A stretch of DNA of 64,000 nucleotides. Source: Paenibacillus sp. VTT E-133291. Lineage in GTDB: Bacteria > Bacillota > Bacilli > Paenibacillales > Paenibacillaceae. Made by a program: the position numbers and the translations under genes. Location: NCBI RefSeq assembly GCF_002264395.1, contig NZ_NFVA01000015.1, positions 22,341 to 86,340 on the forward strand. The letters are read 5' to 3'. Every line of letters starts with the position of its first letter. Position 1 is the first letter of the stretch. Positions 53,611-62,613 of this stretch are shown here, piece after piece. Under the pieces are notes generated by a model. The model made no database searches. It was not told where the DNA came from and saw nothing but the letters and a program-made list of their open reading frames with translations.

Positions 53611-54456
53611 ATGACGGAAGTAAAGCTCAGTATCGGATACGACGAATTCGAAGAAGGCCAAAGAATTGGCACAGAAATTGAGAAGCTTAGCAGCAGCCCT
53701 GAAAGTTCTTCGTTGACAAGTCTAATCATCGGTGATTGGGGGCAAGCCTACGAGAATAGTTCAGAAGAGGTTGTAGAGGCACTCGTTACGCATAGTGCTA
53801 GTTTCCCTGCTTTGCGTAAGCTTTTCATAGGCGAGATGGGGTATGAAGAATGTGAGATTTCTTGGATTACCCAAAGCGATCTTTCGCCACTGTTACCCGC
53901 TTTTCCAGAGCTACAATCACTCACGATTCAAGGTGGGAACGAGCTGAGCCTGGCAGAACTCAAACACGACAAGCTAGAAGAACTGATTATTATCAGTGGG
54001 GGCTTAAGTAAAGCCGTTCTTGAACATATTGCAACTAGCCAATTACCGAATTTACGCAAGCTGGAGCTATATCTGGGTGTAGACAATTACGGATTTGACG
54101 GCAACCTCGCAGATCTTCTCCCTCTTATAGAAGTAGGGAAGTTCCCTAAGCTTACTTATCTAGGATTAAAAAATAGCCAAATCCAAGATGAGATCGCAGG
54201 TGCATTAGCAAATGCTCCTATTATGGATCAACTGGATACGCTCGATCTTTCGCTCGGTACCCTAAGCGACGAAGGGGCTGAATTGCTTCTAGCCAGCGAC
54301 AGAATCAAAAAATTAAAAGCATTAAACCTAAGCCATCATTATATGTCTGACGAGATGATTAACCGCTGGAAACAGAGTGGATTGCCTGTTGATGTCAGCG
54401 ACAAGCAGGAAAGCGACGATGAGGAAGACTGGCGTTATCCTTCCATCACAGAGTGA
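53611..54456 (+). CDS. STM4015-family leucine-rich-repeat protein
   Basis: 281 residues from ATG 53611 (GGAGG 8 bases upstream; ATG 53605 is too close). About six irregular leucine-rich repeats fill residues 35-255 (LTSLIIGDW, LQSLTIQGG, LEELIIISG, LRKLELYLG, LTYLGLKN, LDTLDLSLG, LKALNLSHH). The C-terminal 20 residues are an acidic tail (SDDEEDW) followed by RYPSITE. No catalytic motif. First gene of a five-gene overlapping cluster in the order of the Salmonella STM4015-STM4011 families. The LRR protein is the only member without an enzyme fold, so it may be a scaffold or the modified substrate. Confidence 0.8.
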   Translation: MTEVKLSIGYDEFEEGQRIGTEIEKLSSSPESSSLTSLIIGDWGQAYENSSEEVVEALVTHSASFPALRKLFIGEMGYEECEISWITQSDLSPLLPAFPELQSLTIQGGNELSLAELKHDKLEELIIISGGLSKAVLEHIATSQLPNLRKLELYLGVDNYGFDGNLADLLPLIEVGKFPKLTYLGLKNSQIQDEIAGALANAPIMDQLDTLDLSLGTLSDEGAELLLASDRIKKLKALNLSHHYMSDEMINRWKQSGLPVDVSDKQESDDEEDWRYPSITE

Positions 54457-54463
54457 GCCTCTC

Positions 54464-55753
54464 ATGAGGCCGATGATCATTATCGGTATTCCCGGTGATA
54501 AACGGACTAGCGGCATCCAGCAAGCGCGTTCCGATCTCGGAATGCCCCCTGCCCTTATTTTATCGTACACTGAGTTTCTGCAAGGTAGATCATTAGGTGA
54601 TCTTATGGAAGAGCAGAAGAAGCAGATATCCAGTCAGCCCTCCATTTATAACGGAATAGATCTTAGTACAGCTCCCCCGCTGCTGAGACTGGAATCACCT
54701 GGAAGCAGCTTTGAGGTAGAACGAGCCTTAATCGCTCTAGGTGCACCAGATTCGGATGATATGGACGATTCGCTTCATCCCTACGCCGATAGACCTGACC
54801 CGCGACCACTCCGTGTGAAGGTGGCTCGTCAATTGAAGGAAAGGCAGGGGGTTCTGCATCATCCATCCCAATGGTTCCGCGGCTACTGCCGAATGCTGGC
54901 TAGACTACAACGTGAGGCGACAATCGCATATCCAGGTTCGCTATGGTTAAATGATCCTGCTGACATTGCCGCCATGACCGATAAACGCCAGACACAACAG
55001 ATTCTAAGTGAGGCAGGAATTCCAGTCCCTCGCCCAGTAGGCGAGGATCAACAGCCTACGGATTATACCTCTCTCCGGGAGATGATGTTATCCCGGCGAA
55101 TGCACCGGGTATTCATTAAGCTGGCCTTCGGCTCTGCGGCTTCTGGGGTGGTCGCCTATCAAATCCATCCCGTGACCGGTGCCGAAATCGCCTTAACAAC
55201 TGTGGGGGTCGAGAATTACATCACTCGACCACCCATTTACTATAATTCCGGTAAACTGCGACGGTACACAGATACTGTCACGATCTCGGGAATTATGAAC
55301 TGGATCTACCAGCACGGGGGTTATGCTGAGCAATGGATCCCTAAAGCGGGGCTTAAGGGAAAAGCATTTGATATTCGCCAGCTAGTCGTTCTCCGCGAGG
55401 CCTGCCACGCGGTTGCTCGGGTCAGTCCTACTCCGATTACGAATCTGCATTTACGCAACCAGCGGATGTCTCTTTCGGAAGCTGGTCTGTCTGAATCCGT
55501 ACAGGAGCAGGTGCGGAATACCGCCCTGCAAGCACTGGCTGCTTTTCCCCGTTCCGGGGTAGCCGGAATAGATGTACTGGTATCCGGGGGTTCTCAGCAG
55601 TGTTTTGTCGCGGATGTCAATCCATTTGGCGATTTGCTCTACGATGTGAAATACCGCGGATGCAGCACCTACGAATGGGAAATGAAGGTATTGTCGGCTA
55701 GAGACTATATCACGCCTCCCTCCACACCGCTTATAAAGGAAGGTTTATCTTAA
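54464..55753 (+). CDS. STM4014-family protein, ATP-grasp-like
   Basis: 429 residues from ATG 54464 (7 bases after the STM4015 stop; a longer frame to 54377 overlaps it and is unlikely). The C-terminal half shows ATP-grasp-type features: FIKLAFGSAASGVVAYQ (nucleotide-loop-like, about 200-220) and a late VAGIDVLV...CFVADVNPFGDLL segment (about 365-400) with the D and N expected to bind Mg-ATP. It would join a carboxylate to an amine or similar. Partner and substrate unknown. Its stop overlaps the next start (TAATG). Confidence 0.72.
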   Translation: MRPMIIIGIPGDKRTSGIQQARSDLGMPPALILSYTEFLQGRSLGDLMEEQKKQISSQPSIYNGIDLSTAPPLLRLESPGSSFEVERALIALGAPDSDDMDDSLHPYADRPDPRPLRVKVARQLKERQGVLHHPSQWFRGYCRMLARLQREATIAYPGSLWLNDPADIAAMTDKRQTQQILSEAGIPVPRPVGEDQQPTDYTSLREMMLSRRMHRVFIKLAFGSAASGVVAYQIHPVTGAEIALTTVGVENYITRPPIYYNSGKLRRYTDTVTISGIMNWIYQHGGYAEQWIPKAGLKGKAFDIRQLVVLREACHAVARVSPTPITNLHLRNQRMSLSEAGLSESVQEQVRNTALQALAAFPRSGVAGIDVLVSGGSQQCFVADVNPFGDLLYDVKYRGCSTYEWEMKVLSARDYITPPSTPLIKEGLS

Positions 55754-56535
55754 TGGATATGAACACCATCGTCGGCACGCATGATATTCTTATGATCACA
55801 CTCGATACGCTTCGTTATGATGCTGCTGTAATGGAAGAAGCGAACTGTCCCAACTTGTGCGGGACCGGATCATGGGAGAGAAGACATACCCCAGGCAGCT
55901 TTACTTATGCGGCTCATCACGCCTTCTTCGGCGGCTTCTTGCCTACGCCGGCCACAACGGATAAGAGCGAGCATATCCGCATGTTCCATTCCAGAAATAC
56001 CGGGATGAAGACACATCCCCATACCTGGCTATTCGATACACCGGATATTGTGTCTGGGCTTGCTGCTGAGGGCTATCGCACAGTATGTATAGGGGGCGTT
56101 ATTTTTTTCACCAAAAAAAATCCACTCGCTCGTGTGTTACCAAGTTATTTCCAGCAAAGCTACTGGCGGATGACGTTCGGGGTCACCAATCCGCGTTCCA
56201 CAGAGCATCAGGTGAATCATGCCTTGAAGCTGTTGAAGGATACTCCGGGCCAACAAAGATTGTTCATGTTCCTTAATGTCTCTGCCATCCACGGGCCAAA
56301 CCACTATTTTATACCTGGTGCTAAAAAAGACTCCGTAGACAGCCAGCGCGCCGCACTACGATATGTGGATGGTGAACTGGGCCGATTATTCGACGCTTAC
56401 CGGGAACGCGGTAATCCTACCTTCTGTTTGGCGTTTTCCGATCATGGGACCGCCTTTGGCGAGGATGGCTATCAGGGGCATCGCCTAGCTCACGAAACCG
56501 TATGGAATGTCCCCTACCGCGAATTTATTCTATAA
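55753..56535 (+). CDS. STM4013/SEN3800-family hydrolase (alkaline phosphatase superfamily)
   Basis: 260 residues. Metal-site features of the sulfatase/phosphatase fold: ITLDTLRYD (D18, D23), a PGSFTYAAH loop with a Thr/Ser nucleophile candidate (about 48-55), and SDHGTAFGEDGYQGHRLAHE (D230, H231, H243). Shorter than full sulfatases. No signal peptide, so cytoplasmic. Hydrolyses a phosphate, sulfate or phosphonate ester; substrate unknown. Third gene of the cluster. Confidence 0.78.
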   Translation: MDMNTIVGTHDILMITLDTLRYDAAVMEEANCPNLCGTGSWERRHTPGSFTYAAHHAFFGGFLPTPATTDKSEHIRMFHSRNTGMKTHPHTWLFDTPDIVSGLAAEGYRTVCIGGVIFFTKKNPLARVLPSYFQQSYWRMTFGVTNPRSTEHQVNHALKLLKDTPGQQRLFMFLNVSAIHGPNHYFIPGAKKDSVDSQRAALRYVDGELGRLFDAYRERGNPTFCLAFSDHGTAFGEDGYQGHRLAHETVWNVPYREFIL

Positions 56536-56551
56536 CAAGGAAAAGGAAAGG

Positions 56552-57913
56552 ATGGAGCACTGTATGACGTTATCGTCCTTCTCTTTAGAAGAACTTCACA
56601 AATGGAAAGACCAAATTACGGCTTACCCTTACCGATCTTATCTGTATTCCTATCCACACAAAACAGCTTACAGTGATCTACAGCCTCCGCTTCCACTAGA
56701 AGCCTTATGGCGAGATGAGCCTGCAGAATCCTTTTTTTTATATATGCATATTCCTTTTTGCGGCGCTCGCTGTGGATTCTGCAACCTATTCACCCTGCCT
56801 GATAAACGCGCGAATGTTCACGCTACTTACGTGGACGCGCTAGAACGTCAAGCCAAGCAGTGGGCAGTATTTACCGATCATAAGCCGTATGCCCGCTTCG
56901 CGATTGGTGGTGGAACGCCTACATTGCTGGCGGCAGATCAGCTTCGCCGTTTGTTCCACATTGCCGTTGATACGATGGGACTGGATACGCGTACAGCCTC
57001 CATCTCGGTGGAAACTTCCCCCGAGACTCTTAGCGAAGAAAAGCTAAATATTCTGAAAGAATATACAGTAGATCGGGTTAGTATGGGCATCCAGAGCTTC
57101 GTCGCTGCTGAATCAGCAGCCATCTATCGCCCCCAAAACCCGGATGTGGTGTACCGGGCACTGGAGCTGCTGGGGAAATATGATTTTCCTATTCTAAATT
57201 TGGATCTGATCTATGGTCTTCCGGGGCAGACCGTAGATTCTTGGCTGTATTCACTAAATCAGGCGCTTAGCTATGAGCCAGAGGAAATCTTTATTTATCC
57301 GCTCTACACCCGTGAGCATACGATTGTGAAGCCTGACGATATCCAGCGTCAGGAGGATATTCGCCTAGATTGCTACAAAGTTGCTGGACAGTTGCTTAAA
57401 GCTAGAGGTTATCGCCAATATTCCATGCGTCGATTCGCCAAAGAAAGCGCGGGAACAGACAAACCTATTATCGATTATAGTTGCCAAGAAGAAGGGATGG
57501 TTGGATTGGGCTGCGGGGCAAGATCCTACACGCGCCATGTGCATTACGCTTCTCGTTACGGGGTGAGCCGTAAAGCAACCGAAAGCATTATTGCTGATTA
57601 CGTCGCAGCGGATCGTTACGATACGGCTGATTACGGCATTGTGCTAAGTCTAGAGGAACAGAAGCGCCGCTTTATTCTGAAGGCAATTTTACATAGTGAA
57701 GGTCTGAGGATAGAAGACTACAGCCTGCGCTTCAAAAATTCGCTCTGGGATGATTATCCTGAGCTGTCGAACCTGCTTCAAACTGGCTTGGGAATGGAAA
57801 TAGATGGCGTACTGCGCCTCACTACCGAAGGCATGGGCTACTCTGATTCGATTGGGGATTGGTTTATTTCAGGAGAGATTCGGGAGCAAATGGAAAGGTT
57901 CGTATTACCATGA
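56552..57913 (+). CDS. STM4012-family radical SAM protein (HemW-like)
   Basis: About 453 residues. Radical SAM cluster motif CGARCGFC (C70, C74, C77 counted from ATG 56552), then GGGTP (about 118) for SAM binding, and an overall HemW/coproporphyrinogen-III-oxidase-like body (SMGIQSF, DLIYGLPGQT). ATG 56552 and ATG 56564 both have purine-rich upstream sequence; either is possible. The family is annotated only by locus name; a reductive or methyl-transfer reaction on a peptide or cofactor is possible. Overlaps the next gene by 4 bases. Confidence 0.82.
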   Translation: MEHCMTLSSFSLEELHKWKDQITAYPYRSYLYSYPHKTAYSDLQPPLPLEALWRDEPAESFFLYMHIPFCGARCGFCNLFTLPDKRANVHATYVDALERQAKQWAVFTDHKPYARFAIGGGTPTLLAADQLRRLFHIAVDTMGLDTRTASISVETSPETLSEEKLNILKEYTVDRVSMGIQSFVAAESAAIYRPQNPDVVYRALELLGKYDFPILNLDLIYGLPGQTVDSWLYSLNQALSYEPEEIFIYPLYTREHTIVKPDDIQRQEDIRLDCYKVAGQLLKARGYRQYSMRRFAKESAGTDKPIIDYSCQEEGMVGLGCGARSYTRHVHYASRYGVSRKATESIIADYVAADRYDTADYGIVLSLEEQKRRFILKAILHSEGLRIEDYSLRFKNSLWDDYPELSNLLQTGLGMEIDGVLRLTTEGMGYSDSIGDWFISGEIREQMERFVLP

Positions 57914-58767
57914 ATACCGTTCTCTATTACCGCGGATCTCTCACCTCTTGCAATTATGACTGCCCCTACTGTCCTTTCGGCAAAAATAAGGACAATGCAG
58001 CCACTCTCGCCAAGGATCGGCAAGGGCTGGAAACTTTTGTCGAGTGGGCCTCTCTGCAGGGTGCAGCTGGCCACAGGCTATCTATCTTTTTCAATCCTTA
58101 TGGCGAAGGGCTGATTCACCGCTGGTATAAAGAAGCGATGATTTCACTCTCCAATATGGAACATGTGGAAAAGGTAGCGATTCAGACTAACCTATCAGCA
58201 AATCTTGATTTCGTTCATCAGCTGAATCGAAGCAAAGCTGCCTTTTGGGCTACTTACCACCCCGGACAGGTGAGCGAGGATAAGTTTCTAACGCAATGTA
58301 TGGCTTTGTACGAGAATGATGTACCTTTCAGTGTAGGAAGCGTTGGGATTCGCAGTGCCTTTCCAGCTATAACCTCGCTTCGCGCAGCATTACCAGAGAG
58401 CGTATATCTATGGGTCAATGCTTATAAAGATAAACCAGATTACTATACAGCCGAGGATCTTTCCATTCTGAGCCAGATTGATCCACATTTTGCTGTGAAT
58501 GCTATGGATTACGAGAGTCTGGGGCAGACCTGCAATGCAGGAAAAGAAGTCTTTTATGTACAAGGTGCTGGACTGGTGAAACGCTGTTATAAGGACAGAG
58601 GTGTCATTGGCAACCTCTATCGCGATGGCTTGGAAGGTCTGTCCGCTATAAGAAGCTGCCGAATGAAGGTGTGCGACTGTTATATCGGTTATATCCATAT
58701 GCCAGAGCTGAAGCTGCAAGACATCTATGGATCAGGTCTGCTGGAACGAATTCCTTATGGGCTATGA
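57910..58767 (+). CDS. STM4011-family radical SAM protein
   Basis: 285 residues from ATG 57910 (ATGA overlap with the STM4012 stop). Radical SAM motif CNYDCPYC (C14, C18, C21). Five further cysteines near the C-terminus (C208, C226, C250, C255, C257) could bind an auxiliary iron-sulfur cluster of SPASM/twitch type. Such enzymes often modify peptides. Last gene of the cluster; a terminator follows. Confidence 0.82.
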   Translation: MNTVLYYRGSLTSCNYDCPYCPFGKNKDNAATLAKDRQGLETFVEWASLQGAAGHRLSIFFNPYGEGLIHRWYKEAMISLSNMEHVEKVAIQTNLSANLDFVHQLNRSKAAFWATYHPGQVSEDKFLTQCMALYENDVPFSVGSVGIRSAFPAITSLRAALPESVYLWVNAYKDKPDYYTAEDLSILSQIDPHFAVNAMDYESLGQTCNAGKEVFYVQGAGLVKRCYKDRGVIGNLYRDGLEGLSAIRSCRMKVCDCYIGYIHMPELKLQDIYGSGLLERIPYGL

Positions 58768-58814
58768 ATCATTGAAGCGAGAATTGCTGTAAGGTAAACT
58801 GCATGTTAAATTTC

Positions 58815-58857
58815 AAGAAATAGAGCCCTGCCAGCATTTCTAAACAGGGTTTCTTTA
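58815..58857 (+). terminator. Terminator after the STM401x cluster
   Basis: CCCTG / CAGGG (58826-58830, 58845-58849), with outer AAGAAA...TTTCTT pairing and a following TTTCTTTA. 48 bases after the last stop. Confidence 0.6.
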
Positions 58858-58932
58858 CTCTATGTGGAATATGAAAAGTAGCCCTCGTCTACAGGGCGAC
58901 AGCAAACACTATGTTGGAGGGATGAATAGCTG

Positions 58933-59661
58933 ATGAAGAACATTATTAATTTTGCGCATCGCGGCGCATCGGCAGTGTGTCCGGAAAATACTATGGCAGC
59001 GTTCCGCAAAGGTCTTGAGTTAGGTGCAACCGGAATTGAAACCGATGTACAAATGACCAAGGATGGCGGGCTCGTTCTTATTCATGATGAAACCCTGAAC
59101 CGTACGACAAACGGAACAGGCTATGTAAAAGATAAGACCCTTGCAGAAATTTTGGAAGTGGACGCAGGCTCTTGGTTCAGTCCCGAGTTCAAAGGCGAGA
59201 AGCTCCCCTTGCTAGAAGATTTATTAGATCTGCTGCAAGGACGAGATACAGTACTGAACATCGAGTTTAAGAATGGTACTTTCTTTTACCCGGGTATGGA
59301 GGAAAAGGTTATCGCGGCTGTACGGGAGTTCAAGATGAGTGATCGCGTGATTTTTTCAAGCTTCAACCATTATTCACTAGCTCACAGTAAAACAATTGCA
59401 CCTGAGATCAGGACAGGAATTCTATACGGGGAAGGTCTGTATCGTCCTTGGGATTATGCAGCTACGCTTGGCGCAAATGCGCTGCATGCGTATCATCAAG
59501 CAGTACTTCCTGAATTCGTCGAAGAAGCAGCTAAGCATGGCATTGCTTATCATCCTTGGACTGTTAATGATCCAGAGCGGATGAAGGCTTTAATCGAAGC
59601 TGGAGTGTCAGGTATTATTACAGATCATCCAGATGTGCTGGCTGGGCTTCTAGCTAAATAA
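58933..59661 (+). CDS. Glycerophosphodiester phosphodiesterase
   Basis: 242 residues, GDPD barrel. HRGASAVCPENTMAAF with the catalytic His, IETDVQMTKDGGLVLIHDETLNRTT with metal and acid residues, all intact. No signal peptide, so it acts on imported glycerophosphodiesters. GGAGG before ATG 58933. Followed at 17 bases by an MFS gene that may import its substrate or a sugar. Confidence 0.92.
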   Translation: MKNIINFAHRGASAVCPENTMAAFRKGLELGATGIETDVQMTKDGGLVLIHDETLNRTTNGTGYVKDKTLAEILEVDAGSWFSPEFKGEKLPLLEDLLDLLQGRDTVLNIEFKNGTFFYPGMEEKVIAAVREFKMSDRVIFSSFNHYSLAHSKTIAPEIRTGILYGEGLYRPWDYAATLGANALHAYHQAVLPEFVEEAAKHGIAYHPWTVNDPERMKALIEAGVSGIITDHPDVLAGLLAK

Positions 59662-59678
59662 TAAGGGAGTGTGAACAT

Positions 59679-60896
59679 GTGAAAAAAGTCTGGTTGCTCG
59701 GATTCGGCTTTTTCAGCATCAGCATTACGTGGAGTCTGTATAATGCATTTGTACCCTTTTTTCTAGAAAAATACGTACATAGTGTGGCGCTTATCAGCTT
59801 CTTGATGACGATTGATAATTACTTTGCCTTATTCCTGCAGCCTTGGATTGGCAACCGTAGTGACCGCACGACCTCGCGTTTTGGACGCAGAATGCCTTAT
59901 CTTATGATCGGTATGCCTTTCGCTGCCGTGCTAACCATGCTGATTCCGTTTCATACCGGACTATTTACACTTCTGTTGTTTATGATGCTAATGAATCTGG
60001 CCATGAGCTTATACCGTTCACCAACCGTCGCCCTCATGCCGGACATTACGCCAGAAGAGCAGCGCACAAAGGCCAACGGGCTGATTAATTTCATGGGTGG
60101 GTTCGGTTCTATTCTCGCTTTCGGCGTAGGTTCGATCCTGTATAAATCCAATCCAGCACTTCCGTTTATCGTCGCTGGACTGATTACCTTATTATGTATG
60201 TTTATCGTGTCACGCTTCATTAAAGAAAATCGGGACGGCGTAAACGTGCAAATGAAGCTTCCCTCAGAAGACAATGCTGCCACCAAGCCCTCTCGTATTT
60301 CCTTTCGAAGTCAGCTTGACCGTACCACAGTATTTTTGCTAGCGGCGATTTTCTTCTGGTTCGTAGCGTATCAAGGCGTTGAGACGCTGTTTACCTTATA
60401 TGGCAAACATCATCTCGGCCTAAGCGAACAGGCGGCCTCTTTCTCGCTCACTTTCTTCTCTTTGGCTTTTGTGCTGTTCGCCATTCCGAGCGGTTGGCTG
60501 GGCGGAAGATTCGGGAAGAAAAAAATGATCATCATCGGCGTATGCGGATTAATGACCATTTTTGCTCTCGTCGGTTTTGCAAAGGACTTGATGCTCCTTC
60601 GAGGGTTACTGTTGCTAGGTGGAGTCTTCTGGGCTTGTATTAATATCAATTCCTATCCTTATGTTGTGGCAACAGGAACCGAAGAGAGTATCGGCACACG
60701 AACAGGGATGTATTATCTGGTCTCTTCCCTTGCCGCCATCAGTTCGCCTCCACTACTGGGGCTCATGATTGATATTTTTGATTACTCTATCCTGTTTTAC
60801 GTAGCGGCGATTAGTATGGCCGTTGCTCTTGTCTGCTTGTTCCTCATGAAAGGCCGTAAGGATGTGACGAACAGCATTCATTCGCCTTTCCAATAA
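59679..60896 (+). CDS. MFS transporter (SLC45/GPH-like)
   Basis: 405 residues, twelve membrane segments, related to SLC45-type sugar transporters (NRSDRTTSRFGRRMPYL loop between segments 2 and 3). GTG start with GGGAG 9 bases upstream. Operon with the GDPD gene, so it may import a glycerophosphodiester or sugar; the link is positional. Confidence 0.85.
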   Translation: MKKVWLLGFGFFSISITWSLYNAFVPFFLEKYVHSVALISFLMTIDNYFALFLQPWIGNRSDRTTSRFGRRMPYLMIGMPFAAVLTMLIPFHTGLFTLLLFMMLMNLAMSLYRSPTVALMPDITPEEQRTKANGLINFMGGFGSILAFGVGSILYKSNPALPFIVAGLITLLCMFIVSRFIKENRDGVNVQMKLPSEDNAATKPSRISFRSQLDRTTVFLLAAIFFWFVAYQGVETLFTLYGKHHLGLSEQAASFSLTFFSLAFVLFAIPSGWLGGRFGKKKMIIIGVCGLMTIFALVGFAKDLMLLRGLLLLGGVFWACININSYPYVVATGTEESIGTRTGMYYLVSSLAAISSPPLLGLMIDIFDYSILFYVAAISMAVALVCLFLMKGRKDVTNSIHSPFQ

Positions 60897-60902
60897 CAAT
60901 AG

Positions 60903-60946
60903 CGGCAGCCATGGACGATGTACAAGGTCTATGGCTGCCGTTTTTA
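60903..60946. terminator. Bidirectional terminator
   Basis: CGGCAGCCAT / ATGGCTGCCG (60903-60912, 60931-60940) followed by TTTTTATTTT, between converging genes. Confidence 0.9.
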
Positions 60947-60963
60947 TTTTACATCCACTTCTT

Positions 60964-61821
60964 CTAATTCTTATAGACGGAGTAACGCCCTGTACCGAGC
61001 TGTTTGGCGGCGTACATCGCTGTGTCTGCTTCATTAAGCAGCCTGAAATGATCCACCTTACCATGACTTATGCTGATCCCTATACTCATAGATACGAACA
61101 GGTTATGCTCACCTAGCTGGTAACTCTTAGTCGTCTTCTCCAGAATTCGCACAGCAAGCTGCTCTGCTTCCTTCTGGTTGCTGCCTTTAGCGACAATCAC
61201 AAATTCATCACCGCCCACGCGGAAGATATGACGTTTTCTTTTGCTGGAGAATTGAATTAAATTTTTACCCACTTCTTCCAGCAGTAAATCCCCCACATGA
61301 TGCCCCAAGCTATCATTGATCGATTTAAAGCGATTCAGATCCAGAAACAAAACGGCAAGCTGCTCATTTACCTTGCACCGATCCCAAAAATGATCCATTC
61401 CATTCTTATTCAATAACCCTGTTAAAGCATCCTTATACGCCAGTTCTTTCAATTGCTCTCTTTCAGCCCATACTAGGTTCATTCGTGTAATCAAAAACAT
61501 AAATAGGGCTATCGTAAGACTATAGACCACCAGTGATATGATAATTCCATCATCGGCCACTTCATTTCCCAATAAGGTTTTTACGCCTAACTGATGCATG
61601 CTCCATAGTCCAATGATGATTATTATAACGAAAAGACCGGTATGAATCGCTCTTTTTTGAGGCGTTTTAGAAGAAATATCCCGGTAAAGCCTTAGTACTA
61701 AATAACCGGCCGCGGCTGCGATGAGAAGGGATAATAACGTTTGTAAGTAAATCTGAACCTCTGCCACCTTAAATTCGCACATCCTTTTACTACAAAAATG
61801 ATTAGATTGCTGGACAATCAC
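60964..61821 (-). CDS. Membrane diguanylate cyclase (GGDEF)
   Basis: Up to 285 residues. Three hydrophobic segments in the first 110 residues, then a GGDEF domain (about 125-280) with an intact FRVGGDEFVIVAKG active site. No RxxD inhibitory site five residues upstream, so feedback by c-di-GMP is less likely. The exact start is unclear: several in-frame candidates (61821, ATG 61782, GTG near 61767) lack a well-spaced ribosome site. Makes c-di-GMP. Confidence 0.87.
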   Translation of the reverse strand: MIVQQSNHFCSKRMCEFKVAEVQIYLQTLLSLLIAAAAGYLVLRLYRDISSKTPQKRAIHTGLFVIIIIIGLWSMHQLGVKTLLGNEVADDGIIISLVVYSLTIALFMFLITRMNLVWAEREQLKELAYKDALTGLLNKNGMDHFWDRCKVNEQLAVLFLDLNRFKSINDSLGHHVGDLLLEEVGKNLIQFSSKRKRHIFRVGGDEFVIVAKGSNQKEAEQLAVRILEKTTKSYQLGEHNLFVSMSIGISISHGKVDHFRLLNEADTAMYAAKQLGTGRYSVYKN

Positions 61822-61858
61822 TATATTAAAATGCTCTGAACATTATCTGAACACTTCG

Positions 61859-62437
61859 TTAGATTTCTAAATGCTCTGCACAATTGTACAGATCGCAATG
61901 CCAAGAAGTACCCGATTTGGTGATCCGGGTGATGGACGTATTTTTCAGTAATACTGTACCGTCTAGTTCTGGAATCAGTCTTCTAAGAATGCTACGCAAA
62001 ATTACTCCGTGGCTAACGATCAAGATATTACAACCCGGATGTTTCTCCGCAAGCTCTTCGATGGCCTGGCTGCCTCTGATCTCGCTGGCCTCCGGAGTTT
62101 CTAATCCCAACTCTAACGTCTTCCAATCGGGTCCCCATCGTTCTATCCGCTCTTGTTGCGTAGTACCTTCAATTAGCCCTGCATACATCTCTCGAATGCC
62201 CGGTACTATACCTGCTAACTCAATACCTAGTCGCTTTGCGATAACCTCTGCCGTTTGCTGTGCTCTGAGCAAGTCACTTGAATATATGTAGTCCCACTGT
62301 TCACCGCTAAGTCGTTCGGCAATAAGCGCTGCCTGCTGAAAGCCTTCTGCATCCAATGAGTTATCTGTATGTCCTTGTACTCTACCTTCCTTATTCCACG
62401 CTGTACTTCCATGGCGAATTAAACCTACTGTAGTCAT
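61859..62437 (-). CDS. Histidine phosphatase family protein
   Basis: 192 residues. LIRHGSTAWNKEGRVQGHTDNSLDAEG with catalytic H9, YSSDLLRAQQTAE with the arginine, and VSHGVILRSIL with the second histidine. Similar to CobC/phosphoglycerate-mutase-type phosphatases; substrate unknown. Starts upstream of the GGDEF gene on the same strand with a 37-base gap, possibly one unit. Confidence 0.9.
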   Translation of the reverse strand: MTTVGLIRHGSTAWNKEGRVQGHTDNSLDAEGFQQAALIAERLSGEQWDYIYSSDLLRAQQTAEVIAKRLGIELAGIVPGIREMYAGLIEGTTQQERIERWGPDWKTLELGLETPEASEIRGSQAIEELAEKHPGCNILIVSHGVILRSILRRLIPELDGTVLLKNTSITRITKSGTSWHCDLYNCAEHLEI

Positions 62438-62613
62438 AAAGATCTCCCTTTAGTTGTTGATTTCTAGTACTATTCTTTAATCGTATCTACATTCTATCAG
62501 AATCTTCCCTTGAGTATTTGAAAAATAAGGGTTATCCATGTTTTAGAACTTGAGGTATAATAAACCTTTATTGCTTTTTACATCAGCTACAGGATAAGGA
62601 GATTTTGGTTAAT

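Noticed and set aside
54377..54463. Upstream extension of the STM4014 frame
   Set aside because: It overlaps the end of the LRR gene in another frame; ATG 54464 gives the family-like opening.
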